Assembly: GCF_001434835.1 (NCBI RefSeq)
Contig: NZ_AZDV01000003.1
Location: 167,593 to 231,592, forward strand
DNA length: 64,000 nucleotides
DNA from: Levilactobacillus acidifarinae DSM 19394 = JCM 15949
Lineage (GTDB): Bacteria > Bacillota > Bacilli > Lactobacillales > Lactobacillaceae
Direction of reading: 5' to 3'
The position numbers were made by a program, and so were the translations under genes. Below, piece after piece: positions 37,157-45,873 of this stretch (position 1 is the first letter of the stretch; every line of letters begins with the position of its first letter). Below the pieces are notes generated by a model, which was given only the letters and a program-made list of their open reading frames with translations, was not told the origin of the DNA and did no database searches.

Positions 37157-37696
37157 TTAGGCACGATCGGACGACCCAAACCCACCGGTCCGTTGTTGTT
37201 GTGGGACCTGTTCCCCGTCGGCCAACCGAAACGGCATGAAGATCCCCTGGGCGATGCGTTGGCCCTTGGGAATGGTCACATCGTGCAGGCTGACGTTGAC
37301 CAGCTGCACGAAGATTTCGCCTTCGTTCTTTTCATTATTATAGTAATCCGCATCGATAACGCCGACCCCGTTGGGCAGAATTAGGCCGTGTTTAAGCGGG
37401 TTACTCGACCGGTTAGCTAAGATCAAGACTTCGCCGGGCTGCATGTAGGCCTTAATTCCCGTGGGCACTAAAAACGGCTTTAAATCATGGTTGCCGGCCT
37501 CTAATTCTTCGGTGGTCAACGGCTCGCGATGCCGTAACCGTTTGAAGGCATGCAGCAGGTCGTGGCGCCAGATGGACGGCAAAACAAAGTCCTCGGCACA
37601 CTCAAAATCGTACCCGGCGGACTGCTGCGTTGTCCGGTACGGCACCTGCAACCCCTGATTAGCGTAACGACTGACAATTTCAAATCCTCTTTGCAT
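37157..37696 (-). CDS. dut: dUTP diphosphatase
   Basis: 179 aa trimeric dUTPase. Motif 1 'AGYDFECAED', motif 3 'NGVGVIDADYYNNE', motif 4 'PKGQRIAQGIFMPF', motif 5 'RTGGFGSSD'. A ~25-residue insertion (about 45-70, 'HAFKRLRHREPLTTEE') is longer than in E. coli but common in lactobacilli. It hydrolyses dUTP to dUMP. AAGGGAG 7 nt upstream. First gene of the long minus-strand block. Confidence 0.95.
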   Translation of the reverse strand: MQRGFEIVSRYANQGLQVPYRTTQQSAGYDFECAEDFVLPSIWRHDLLHAFKRLRHREPLTTEELEAGNHDLKPFLVPTGIKAYMQPGEVLILANRSSNPLKHGLILPNGVGVIDADYYNNEKNEGEIFVQLVNVSLHDVTIPKGQRIAQGIFMPFRLADGEQVPQQQRTGGFGSSDRA

Positions 37697-37894
37697 AAGC
37701 GACTCCCTTATCTTTTTTGACGGGACCGATCTTCTCGTGGTGCTCAGCCCGCCAGATTGAAGCTTCTGTTACTAGAATAAGCAACTCGCCCCCAGATTAC
37801 CAGCCAAAAAGCTTCACTAAAAAATGGGAGTTGACAAGCTGCGTTGGATAGACCAGAATCATAGGTAGAAATTGGTCATGAAGGGAGTAACGCC

Positions 37895-38230
37895 ATGGCA
37901 ATCAGTGAAGCACCGGGAGCGTTGACCAGTGCGACGAACGGGCAGCTTAACGCCAGCCTACACTATCTGGTTTTAAGTCCCCAGCAGTGGGTCTTGGAAC
38001 AAATCTTTGTCCGCCCCGAGCAACCCGTCAGCCTTGCCGTTGACCTGATTAAACGTTTTACTAGCTTAGCTCAAGCCGCGCAAGTCACCGTCAAAGTGTT
38101 GGATCCGTATGCCAAGCGCTACTTTGCCCAACATCCGGCCCCGGACCTATTGGCAGCCCATCAGCTGCCCGTTAGCGGTCCTCACGCCGTTCAGCCAGTT
38201 GATTTAAACTACCATACAGAAGAGGAGTAA
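37895..38230 (+). CDS. Small GNAT-like protein, probably reduced
   Basis: 111 aa. The part '[46 protein letters not shown]' lines up by eye with the end of short YjdJ-type acetyltransferases ('V-P-RG-G-A--L----Y-A', then 'CPYA--F---HPEY'). The acetyl-CoA loop (Q/R-x-x-G-x-G/A) is not preserved: 'RPEQPVSLA' replaces it, so activity is doubtful. AAGGGAG 6 nt upstream; 7 nt before rpiA, so in one operon. Confidence 0.5.
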   Translation: MAISEAPGALTSATNGQLNASLHYLVLSPQQWVLEQIFVRPEQPVSLAVDLIKRFTSLAQAAQVTVKVLDPYAKRYFAQHPAPDLLAAHQLPVSGPHAVQPVDLNYHTEEE

Positions 38231-38237
38231 TTCTACC

Positions 38238-38924
38238 ATGGATCAAAACGCATTAAAAGCCCTCGTGGGTCAGGAAGCCGTCAAGTACGTGGAAGATGGC
38301 ATGATTTTAGGAATCGGCACTGGATCGACCGTGAAGTACATGATCGACGCGTTGGGCGAACGGGTCGCTAAGGAAGGCCTGCACATCATCGGGGTCGCCA
38401 CTTCTGACCGTTCCGCTAAGCAAGCCGAATCCCTGGGGATCACCATCAAGCAATTAGATGAGGTGGACCACCTGGACCTCACCATCGATGGCGCCGACGA
38501 AATCGACGATAATTTCCAAGGCATCAAGGGTGGCGGTGCCGCTCACCTCTGGGAAAAGATCGTGGCAATCAACTCCCGTAAAAACATGTGGATCGTCGAC
38601 GAAAGCAAGATGGTTCACCACTTAGGCAAGTTCCCGTTGCCTCTGGAAGTGATTCCCTTCGGCTCTACGCACGTTCTGGAAAAGTTAGACAAGATGGGCC
38701 TGCACCCCACTTTCCGGATGCAAGATGATGGCAGTCACGTCCTGACTGATTCCAAGAACTACATCATCGACCTGCACCTGGGCCGGATCGACCACCCCCA
38801 CGAACTGGCGAACACCTTAAACGGCATCGTCGGGGTCGTGGAACACGGGTTGTTCTTAGACACGGTCAACACGGTCATCGTCGGCCGTCAAGACGGACCA
38901 GAAGTCTTGAACGCGCGCGATTAA
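38238..38924 (+). CDS. rpiA: Ribose-5-phosphate isomerase A
   Basis: 228 aa. '[12 protein letters not shown]' phosphate loop, '[31 protein letters not shown]' with catalytic Asp and the 'K-G-GGA' motif, and '[18 protein letters not shown]'. Interconverts ribose-5-P and ribulose-5-P in the phosphoketolase/pentose route. GAGGAG ribosome site lies inside the end of the preceding gene. Confidence 0.97.
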   Translation: MDQNALKALVGQEAVKYVEDGMILGIGTGSTVKYMIDALGERVAKEGLHIIGVATSDRSAKQAESLGITIKQLDEVDHLDLTIDGADEIDDNFQGIKGGGAAHLWEKIVAINSRKNMWIVDESKMVHHLGKFPLPLEVIPFGSTHVLEKLDKMGLHPTFRMQDDGSHVLTDSKNYIIDLHLGRIDHPHELANTLNGIVGVVEHGLFLDTVNTVIVGRQDGPEVLNARD

Positions 38925-38966
38925 TCTAAGCTTAACTACTAAAAAACAGTTTGTTTCGTGCAAGCC

Positions 38967-39012
38967 AAAATCGGCAATTATTCCAAGTTGAGGAATAATT
39001 GCCGATTTTTTG
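38967..39012 (+). terminator. rpiA terminator
   Basis: Arms AAAATCGGCAATTATTCC / GGAATAATTGCCGATTTTT, 18 bp, with T-run; can also serve the convergent membrane-protein gene. Confidence 0.9.
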
Positions 39013-39059
39013 TTCATACTCACCATTTAAGCGGTCTTTAGTTTCACCCTACTAACTGA

Positions 39060-39962
39060 TCAGCCATTTTCGACAACCGTCACAGATTGTCGCTTCAAAA
39101 TCACCAAAGCGCCCAAAAAGAAACCGGCTGCCAAGGCGGCCGTGACGGGTAAACTTCGAAACATGTTAGTGGGAAGCACCAGGGCCAACAACGGAAAGGC
39201 GTACGCGGCCGGCAACTTTAACCGTAACCCACTCAACAAAAGAAAGACTAAGGGCAACGTCAATAACGTGGTCAGCAACCACGAACTGATCAGCAGGTGG
39301 ATTCCCACGCCCAGACTAGCGGCACCCACCAGGGCTAACCAGTGGCGCACCGCCAATTGACCGGTGTACGTCGGCATTTGCAAGACCTCAAAGAACACTA
39401 CCAGCACCGGGGGGACCGCCGCCATCTGGGGTAAACCCACGCCCCACACCGTCCCAATCCACACGGTGACTAGGCCCGCAAACCACCCCATCTGGCGTAA
39501 CGTGACCGCCGGGGGCACCGGTGTTCCGGAATATTGCCGTTGGAGATAGGTGCCCACCATCAAACAGCCCGTCAAGACACAAATAGCAATCATAAACGAC
39601 CAGTGCGTGGCATTCACAATTAGGGGGAGTAGTCCGGTGGCAAACGACGGGGCTAACGTTGAATGCACCACGCGTAACCACCCTAACATGACGAACAGGC
39701 CGACGAGCACCTTGGCCGCGTATGGCCAGGTGAGTTGATTCGCCAAAAATCCGATCAATGCGGTCCCCGAAGGCGCCAAAAAAACCTTAAACGGCTGATG
39801 AATCCATCCCGGATTCTGATAGATCCAGGTTCCGGCCGTTAAGGCCCCCACCTCGGGTAAGATCACTTCACTGTCGTGTAACCAGGTCGCACTGGCCACC
39901 ATGATTAGAATTAAGGTAAATCCAATCAGATAATGAGAAACTTCGCGTCGACTAAGGTGCAT
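39060..39962 (-). CDS. HPP-family-like integral membrane protein
   Basis: 300 aa, about eight hydrophobic segments in two halves. The second half 'WLALVGAASLGVGIHLLIS' to 'LPLVFLLLSGLRLKLPAAYAFPLLALVLP' resembles HPP-type or FUSC-type membrane modules; the first half has 'LPEVGALTAGTWIYQNPGW' and 'FLAPSGTALIGFLANQL'. Function unknown. Start at 39962 with GGAGGGG 8 nt upstream. Stand-alone, convergent with rpiA. Confidence 0.5.
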   Translation of the reverse strand: MHLSRREVSHYLIGFTLILIMVASATWLHDSEVILPEVGALTAGTWIYQNPGWIHQPFKVFLAPSGTALIGFLANQLTWPYAAKVLVGLFVMLGWLRVVHSTLAPSFATGLLPLIVNATHWSFMIAICVLTGCLMVGTYLQRQYSGTPVPPAVTLRQMGWFAGLVTVWIGTVWGVGLPQMAAVPPVLVVFFEVLQMPTYTGQLAVRHWLALVGAASLGVGIHLLISSWLLTTLLTLPLVFLLLSGLRLKLPAAYAFPLLALVLPTNMFRSLPVTAALAAGFFLGALVILKRQSVTVVENG

Positions 39963-40111
39963 ACTTTTGACCCCTCCTGAATTTTTAGACAAACTGCGGG
40001 TCATTGTATCATAGGGTCGCCGTTAATCGGGTGATTAATTACGAAATCAACTTAAAGAAACCGTTTTCTACCACTATATTTACGAAACTTTTTCCACCGC
40101 CACCAGAATTA

Positions 40112-40140
40112 TTCAAAAAATGAGAAAATTGGCGTACAAT
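40112..40140 (+). promoter_or_regulatory. Possible pepC promoter
   Basis: TTCAAA, 17-nt spacer, TACAAT, 28 nt before the pepC TTG start. The -10 is good, the -35 weak. Confidence 0.4.
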
Positions 40141-40167
40141 GAGAGAATAGTTAGGAGAGTGACGAAT

Positions 40168-41502
40168 TTGAGTAAAGCAATCACGGCGGATCAAACCGCC
40201 AGCTACCAAAAAGCACTAACGGACGATCCGATGGCCAAGGTCGTCGAACGGGCCGTTAGCCATCAAGGTATCTTAGCCACGGCGGCCGACTACGCTTCTG
40301 CCGCCGACATGACCCCCGTATTCTCCATTGATTTGGACACGGGTAAGGTGGCTAACCAAAAGCAAAGCGGCCGGTGCTGGATGTTTGCCGCACTGAACAC
40401 CATGCGGCACCACTTAGCCGACCTCTTTAAGTTAAGCGACTTCGAACTATCCCAAAACTACACGTATTTCTGGGACAAGTTCGAAAAGGCCAACTACTTC
40501 TACGAAAACGTCTTAGCCACGGCGGACCAACCAACGTCCAGCCGGAAGGTGGCCTTTTTGATGACCACGCCGCAACAAGACGGTGGTCAATGGGACATGC
40601 TTTGCGCCATCATCGAAAAGTACGGCATCGTGCCTAAGTCGGTCATGCCCGAAACCTACAACAGTTCCAAGTCCAGCGAACTGAACAGCACGTTAAACCT
40701 GAAATTACGTAAGGACGCCGTGGTCTTACGTAAGCTCGTTGCCGACAACGCCAGCGAAGACGACATTGCGGCCGCTAAGGACAAGATGTTAAAGGAAGAC
40801 TACCGGTTATTGGCCTACACGTTAGGCGAACCCGTTTCCGAATTTGACTTCGAATACCGTGACGACGACAAGAACTACCACATCGACAAGGGCTTGACCC
40901 CAAAGACGTTCTTCGACAAGTATGTCGGTTGGGACTTATCCGACTACGTGTCCATCATCAACGCCCCAACCGCTGACAAGCCTTACAACCACACCTACAC
41001 CATCGAAATGTTAGGTAACGTGGTTGGCGGCCGGGCCGTTAAGCACTTAAACGTCTCCATGGACGACTTCAAGGCTCTGGCCATCAAGCAATTGAAGGCC
41101 GGCCAATCCGTCTGGTTCGGTTGTGACGTTGGTCAATCTTCCGAACGGCAAAAGGGCATCATGGACACCAACTACTACCACAAGGACGACCTCTTCAACA
41201 TCGATTTCGACATGTCCAAAGCTGAAAAGTTGGACTACGGTGAAAGTCTGATGACCCACGCCATGGTCTTGACCGGGGTGGACTTGGTTGACGGCAAGCC
41301 AACCAAGTGGAAGGTCGAAAACTCCTGGGGTGACAAAGTTGGCACTAAGGGTTACTTCGTGATGAGTGACGCTTGGATGGACAAGTACTGCTACCAAGTG
41401 GTCGTCAACAAGGAATTCTTGCCGGCCGACCTGCGTTCGATCCAAGAAACCGAAGAACCCACGGTCTTAGCGCCATGGGATCCAATGGGTGCTTTAGCTT
41501 AA
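40168..41502 (+). CDS. pepC: Aminopeptidase C (bleomycin hydrolase family)
   Basis: 444 aa cysteine peptidase of family C1B. Catalytic Cys in 'KQSGRCWMFAALN', His in 'LMTHAMVLTGVD', Asn in 'KVENSWGD'; 'GGQWDM' is the conserved loop. Lactobacilli use the cytoplasmic hexamer to release N-terminal residues from oligopeptides. The start is TTG 40168 ('SKAITADQTASY') with AGGAGAG 8 nt upstream; an ATG at 40120 would add a non-homologous stretch over the promoter. Confidence 0.97.
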   Translation: MSKAITADQTASYQKALTDDPMAKVVERAVSHQGILATAADYASAADMTPVFSIDLDTGKVANQKQSGRCWMFAALNTMRHHLADLFKLSDFELSQNYTYFWDKFEKANYFYENVLATADQPTSSRKVAFLMTTPQQDGGQWDMLCAIIEKYGIVPKSVMPETYNSSKSSELNSTLNLKLRKDAVVLRKLVADNASEDDIAAAKDKMLKEDYRLLAYTLGEPVSEFDFEYRDDDKNYHIDKGLTPKTFFDKYVGWDLSDYVSIINAPTADKPYNHTYTIEMLGNVVGGRAVKHLNVSMDDFKALAIKQLKAGQSVWFGCDVGQSSERQKGIMDTNYYHKDDLFNIDFDMSKAEKLDYGESLMTHAMVLTGVDLVDGKPTKWKVENSWGDKVGTKGYFVMSDAWMDKYCYQVVVNKEFLPADLRSIQETEEPTVLAPWDPMGALA

Positions 41503-41539
41503 AGCTGATTAATCATTTAATTGAAGACTACTAAAGAAC

Positions 41540-41563
41540 GGGACTTCGCCATGGCGAAGTCCC
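41540..41563 (+). terminator. pepC terminator
   Basis: GGGACTTCGCC-AT-GGCGAAGTCCC then ATTTCTT. The stem GGGACTTCGC resembles that of the hairpin at 49698. Confidence 0.7.
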
Positions 41564-41667
41564 ATTTCTTGTGATTAATCCAAATCTCTGCTGTCTATCG
41601 ATTCGCTTGATGTCGCCCGCTCCCACTCGTTGTAAACGGGGCTAGCAACATTGCGGCACCTAGCCGC

Positions 41668-42300
41668 CTAGTCAACCGCCTGGATCTCAAATCCCGCCGC
41701 CGTTAACACCTGGTTGACCGGTGCCACCTGATCGTGGGCCACGTGGAGTTCTACGATCTTTTCGGCCTGGTGGTTGACCACCATTAACGTCTGAATACTG
41801 AGATTGTGTTCCGCAAGCACCCGCCCCAGTTTAAAGATGACGCCTACGTGATCGTGAGGCACGACCACCCGCGTGACCACACCCGGTTCGCCGTACCCCG
41901 CGATGTTTAAGAAGGCGTCTAGGATGTCATTATTGGTAATGATCCCCACCACCCGATCGTGAGCCACAACGGGTAACACCCCAATCTTATGGTGCCGCAT
42001 GGTCGCAATCGCCGTTTCCAGTTGCGCCGTGGCAGCAACCGTCTGGACGTGCGTTTCCATGATTTGAGCAACGGTCGTTTTGGTCAATAAGTAATTGGTC
42101 TCGTAGACCGATAGGCTAGTCGCCTGTGAGGGCAAGGCCCGTTGGATGATGCCGTGGGTGATCAACCCCACCATCCGGTTATCGCTCATCACCGGTAAAC
42201 GATGAATCTGATTTCGTTTCATTAAATCGATTGCCACGCTGACCGTCGTGTCGGGATGGACCACGACTAACCGCGAGGTCATATAGTCTGCTACGCTCAT
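41668..42300 (-). CDS. CBS-pair and ACT-like domain protein (AcuB-like), liv-operon linked
   Basis: 210 aa. Two CBS domains: residues 1-55 ('MSVADYMTSRLVVVHPDTTVSVAIDLMKRNQIHRLPVM') and 75-130 ('VAQIMETHVQTVAATAQLETAIATMRHHKIGVLPVV'), then an ACT-like domain (about 140-208, 'TRVVVPHDHVGVIFKLGRVLAEHNLSIQTLMVV'). CBS pairs bind adenosyl ligands; ACT domains bind amino acids. It starts 2 nt after the livF stop as the last gene of livJHMGF. This suggests a sensor that gates transport or another target by energy and amino acid levels; the role is inference. Confidence 0.8.
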   Translation of the reverse strand: MSVADYMTSRLVVVHPDTTVSVAIDLMKRNQIHRLPVMSDNRMVGLITHGIIQRALPSQATSLSVYETNYLLTKTTVAQIMETHVQTVAATAQLETAIATMRHHKIGVLPVVAHDRVVGIITNNDILDAFLNIAGYGEPGVVTRVVVPHDHVGVIFKLGRVLAEHNLSIQTLMVVNHQAEKIVELHVAHDQVAPVNQVLTAAGFEIQAVD

Positions 42301-42302
42301 GT

Positions 42303-43007
42303 TTACCCTCCTAAGTAGGCCTGTTGTACGGCCGGCGTCGCGAGTAGTTCCGCCCCCGTACCGCTTAACTTCACCTGACCACTGGCCAATACGTACCCCC
42401 GGTCGGCCACCTTCAGGGCCTGTTTGGCATTTTGCTCGATCAAAAGGACCGTGGTGCCCGCTTGGTGAATGGCCTGAATGATGTCGAAAATTTCGCTGAT
42501 AAAGAGGGGCGCTAACCCCATCGAGGGTTCGTCGAGAAGCATCAGTTTGGGCTTCGCCATGAGCGCCCGGCCCATGGCCAGCATCTGCTGCTCCCCGCCG
42601 GAAAGGGTGGCGGCGTCTTGGTGCCGACGCTTTTTGAGAATGGGAAAATAGGTGTAGACCTCCTCAAAGGCTTGGGCTAAGGCCGCGTGGTCTTGCCGCA
42701 AGAACGCCCCCATCTGTAAGTTTTCCTGCACGGAGAGTCCCGGAAAGACGTGCCGACCCTCCGGCACCTGAGAGATCCCGGCACGCACGATTTTGGGGGC
42801 CGCTAGTTTTTGAATCGGTTGATCCAGGTACGTGATACTCCCACTACTCGGACGCATCAGCCCGGAGATGGTGTGCAGAAGTGTCGACTTCCCCGCCCCG
42901 TTGGCGCCAATCAAGGTCACGATTTCTCCCTGTTGAACGTTAAAACTCACGCGTTTAACCGCCTGAATCGCCCCGTAATTGACCACGAGATCTTTTACTT
43001 TAAGCAT
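42303..43007 (-). CDS. livF: Branched-chain amino acid ABC transporter ATPase LivF
   Basis: 234 aa. Walker A 'GANGAGKSTLLHT', signature 'LSGGEQQMLAMGRAL', Walker B 'LMLLDEPSMGL', H-loop region 'LLIEQNAKQ'. 'VPEGRHVFPGLSV' is specific for LivF. Pairs with LivG. Starts right at the livG stop. Confidence 0.95.
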   Translation of the reverse strand: MLKVKDLVVNYGAIQAVKRVSFNVQQGEIVTLIGANGAGKSTLLHTISGLMRPSSGSITYLDQPIQKLAAPKIVRAGISQVPEGRHVFPGLSVQENLQMGAFLRQDHAALAQAFEEVYTYFPILKKRRHQDAATLSGGEQQMLAMGRALMAKPKLMLLDEPSMGLAPLFISEIFDIIQAIHQAGTTVLLIEQNAKQALKVADRGYVLASGQVKLSGTGAELLATPAVQQAYLGG

Positions 43008-43787
43008 TTAATCCCCTCCTAAGTAAGCCTTGATGACGGCCGGATCACGTTGAATCTCCGCCGGTGTTCCGGTGGCCAATAACCCGCCGTGCTCCAACAC
43101 GTAGAGCCGTTCGCAGACGTCCATGACTAGCGACATATCGTGTTCGATCAGAACCACCGTGATATGAAAATCGTGTTGAATCTGGCGAATCAACCGGGTC
43201 AAATCGGCGGTTTCTTCCGGGTTCATCCCCGCGGCCGGTTCATCCAAGAACAATAACTTGGGTTTAGTGGCTAACGCCCGCACGATTTCCAGCCGCCGTT
43301 GGGTCCCGTACGGTAGGTTCTTGGCCGGTTGATCAGCCACCGCCGTTAGGTCGAAGATGGCCAACAGCCGTTGGGCCGCGGCGGTCATCTCCCGTTCGGT
43401 CCGGTAATACTTGGGCAAGCGCAAGATGCTGGTGAGGAACCCCTCCCGGTAGTGGTTGGTCATGGCAATGCGCACGTTATCGAGCACCGTTAACTCCTTA
43501 AACAACCGAATGTTCTGAAAGGTCCGCGAAATTCCCGCCTGGGCAATTTGCGCCGGTGACCGACCGTTGAGTGACTGCACCCCACGGTCGGTCGCCAGAC
43601 TGATACTGCCGGAACTCACCGGCGTTTCACCCGTTAAGAGGTTGAACAGCGTGGTCTTACCGGCCCCGTTCGGTCCGATCAACCCCACCAATTCGTTTTG
43701 ATCAAAATGCACCGACACGTTGGCCACGGCGGTCAGCCCACCGAAGTTCTTCACTAACGACCGGGCATCCAATAAAACACTACTCAT
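43008..43787 (-). CDS. livG: Branched-chain amino acid ABC transporter ATPase LivG
   Basis: 259 aa. Walker A 'GPNGAGKTTLFNL', LivG marker 'ISRTFQNIRLFKELTVLDN', signature region 'LPYGTQRRLEIVRALA', Walker B 'LLFLDEPAAGMNPEE', 'VVLIEHDMSLVMDVCERLYVL'. Overlaps the end of livM by 8 nt. Confidence 0.95.
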   Translation of the reverse strand: MSSVLLDARSLVKNFGGLTAVANVSVHFDQNELVGLIGPNGAGKTTLFNLLTGETPVSSGSISLATDRGVQSLNGRSPAQIAQAGISRTFQNIRLFKELTVLDNVRIAMTNHYREGFLTSILRLPKYYRTEREMTAAAQRLLAIFDLTAVADQPAKNLPYGTQRRLEIVRALATKPKLLFLDEPAAGMNPEETADLTRLIRQIQHDFHITVVLIEHDMSLVMDVCERLYVLEHGGLLATGTPAEIQRDPAVIKAYLGGD

Positions 43788-44739
43788 GACTCGTCACCTC
43801 CCGTCGACTAAAGACCCGTTTAAACGAAAATTCCCAACTCCCTAATAAACCGGTTGGCTTGAAGATCATGATCAAGATCAACGCCAACGAGTAGATAATC
43901 ATCCGAATCGTTCCGAAGTTTTGGAGCACGGTGTCCAGCACGCTGAGCACGATGGCGGCCACGAAGGTCCCGGTGATGCTGCCAACGCCGCCCAACACCA
44001 CGATGATCAAAATGGCGATCGACGCCATGATGTTAAAATCGTCCGGCGCAATCGTTTGGATGTACGCCGCGTGAAGCGAGCCCCCGATGGCGGCCGTCGC
44101 GGCGCCAAAGACGAAGGCCGCTAGTTTCCAACGGGTGGTGTTAATGCCCATCGCTCCGGCGGCCAGCTCGTCTTCGCGCACCGCCATGACGGCCCGGCCG
44201 CCCCGACTATGAATGAAGTTGACCGTGACCAGCGTGGTGACACACATCAACACGTAGACCGTTGCCCACGAGACCAACGCGGGGATGTTGAAGAGCCCCG
44301 CCGCCCCGTTGGTAATTTTCAGATTGTTAATCAAAATTCGAATGATCTCGGCGGCCCCCATGGTCGCAATGGCCAGGTAGTCTCCTCTGAGCCGTAACGT
44401 GGGAATCCCCACAATCACCGCCGCCACCATGGCCAACACCATGCCAACGCCCATCGACAAGAAGAAACCCAGCGGCGTACTCATGGTTTGCGTCATGATA
44501 CCGGTCGCGTAAGCCCCAATCGCCATGAAACCCGCGTGACCTAAGGAAAACTGACCGGCAAACCCAATGATCAGGTTTAACCCGACCGCTAGAATCACGT
44601 TGATACCAATCGTGACTAACATGTTTTCAATAAAGGGGTTGATCACCCGGGCCACTTCGAGCCCATCGATGATCACAAAACCGCTGACCATCACGCCCAA
44701 CCACGCCAGGTTACTTTTAACACGAGAACTGAATCGCAC
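43780..44739 (-). CDS. livM: Branched-chain amino acid ABC transporter permease LivM
   Basis: 319 aa, about nine or ten membrane helices. LivM landmarks 'VGLNLIIGFAGQFSLGHAGFMAIGAYATGI', 'TLRLRGDYLAIATMGAAEIIRILI' and the cytoplasmic ATPase-contact loop 'GRAVMAVREDELAAGAMGINTTRWKLAAF'. Forms the pore with LivH. Confidence 0.95.
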   Translation of the reverse strand: MRFSSRVKSNLAWLGVMVSGFVIIDGLEVARVINPFIENMLVTIGINVILAVGLNLIIGFAGQFSLGHAGFMAIGAYATGIMTQTMSTPLGFFLSMGVGMVLAMVAAVIVGIPTLRLRGDYLAIATMGAAEIIRILINNLKITNGAAGLFNIPALVSWATVYVLMCVTTLVTVNFIHSRGGRAVMAVREDELAAGAMGINTTRWKLAAFVFGAATAAIGGSLHAAYIQTIAPDDFNIMASIAILIIVVLGGVGSITGTFVAAIVLSVLDTVLQNFGTIRMIIYSLALILIMIFKPTGLLGSWEFSFKRVFSRREVTSHE

Positions 44740-44742
44740 ACG

Positions 44743-45621
44743 CTACACCTTCTCTCTGGTCCGCTTGCCGAAGATGCCGGCGGGCAGGACTAACAAAATC
44801 ACGATCAACACGAAGTACACCACGGCGTCCTTGTACGCCGAGAGGCCGACCGCCTGCACGGCCGTTTCCAGTAGGCCGATGATGAACCCACCCAGAGACG
44901 CCCCGGGGACCGACCCGATCCCGCCGATGACCGCGGCCACGAACGCCTTGATCCCGGGAGTCATCCCCATCAGCGGATCAATCGAGTTGTAGTACAACCC
45001 GATTAAAACGCCGGCTGCTCCGGCCATGGCGGACCCCAGGGCGAAGGTAAACGAAATCGTTTGGTTCAAATTAATGCCGACCAGTTGGGCCGCTTCGGGG
45101 TCCACCGACACGGCCCGCATGGCCTTCCCCATCTTGGTGCGTTTGATGATGAGTTCCAGAAGAATCATCAGGGCACAAGCCGTTCCTAGGATCAAAAGTT
45201 GGATGTTGGAAACGCGTAAACCCAACCAGTGATAGGTCACCACCCGGATGGCTTGCGGGAAGCTCCGGGCGTTAGCCCCGACCAGATACGACATTCCGTT
45301 TTCCAGTAAAAACGAGACCCCGATGGCGGTAATCAACGCGGTGATCCGCGCCGAATGCCGCAACGGCCGGTAGGCGAAGTACTCGATGACCACCCCGATG
45401 ATGGCGCACACCACCATCGCCGAAAATAGGGCCAACCAGAAGTTAAAATGAAAGTAGTTAATGCTGTAGTAACCCCAAAAGGCGCCCAGCATGTAGATAT
45501 CCCCGTGTGCGAAGTTAATTAATTTGATGATGCCGTAAACCATGGTGTAGCCCAAAGCCAGTAACGCGTAAATGCTGCCTAGCGACAGGCCGTTAATCAA
45601 TTGTTGTCCAAATGTCTGCAT
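44743..45621 (-). CDS. livH: Branched-chain amino acid ABC transporter permease LivH
   Basis: 292 aa, eight membrane helices. Starts 'FGQQLINGLSLGSIYALLALGYTMVYGIIKLINFAHGDIYM', a LivH hallmark, with the coupling loop 'KMGKAMRAVSVDPEAAQLVGINLN'. AGGC-type weak ribosome site. 252 nt separate it from livJ, with a hairpin between. Confidence 0.95.
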   Translation of the reverse strand: MQTFGQQLINGLSLGSIYALLALGYTMVYGIIKLINFAHGDIYMLGAFWGYYSINYFHFNFWLALFSAMVVCAIIGVVIEYFAYRPLRHSARITALITAIGVSFLLENGMSYLVGANARSFPQAIRVVTYHWLGLRVSNIQLLILGTACALMILLELIIKRTKMGKAMRAVSVDPEAAQLVGINLNQTISFTFALGSAMAGAAGVLIGLYYNSIDPLMGMTPGIKAFVAAVIGGIGSVPGASLGGFIIGLLETAVQAVGLSAYKDAVVYFVLIVILLVLPAGIFGKRTREKV

Positions 45622-45661
45622 AGAATTAGGCCTCCGTTACGCCTGAATTTGTGATGGTGCT

Positions 45662-45704
45662 TGCTAATGACATTCCCGAGTACTCAAGACTGCCCATTAG
45701 CAAC
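45662..45704 (-). promoter_or_regulatory. Intercistronic hairpin between livJ and livHMGF
   Basis: TTGCTAATG (45662-45670) pairs with CATTAGCAA (45696-45704), 9 bp around a 25-nt loop, no clear T-tract. The 252-nt gap 45622-45873 holds no gene. It may stabilise the livJ message or slow the polymerase so that the binding protein is made in excess over the membrane parts. Confidence 0.4.
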
Positions 45705-45873
45705 CTGAAATAACGTTAAATTGAAGGCAAATATGATTTATAAACTCTCTTTCGTAATGGCTGAATGAAGAAACTAACTACCGTAACACATCGGCATAGT
45801 GACAATTGCTTAAATAACGACGTCAAAGGGGCCATCACTACCAGTATGATCCGGAAGCGCGAGCACATCGTCC

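Noticed and set aside
40050..40075. cre site upstream of pepC (AGAAACCGTTTTCT)
   Set aside because: Two mismatches to the consensus, including the first base; too weak to claim.
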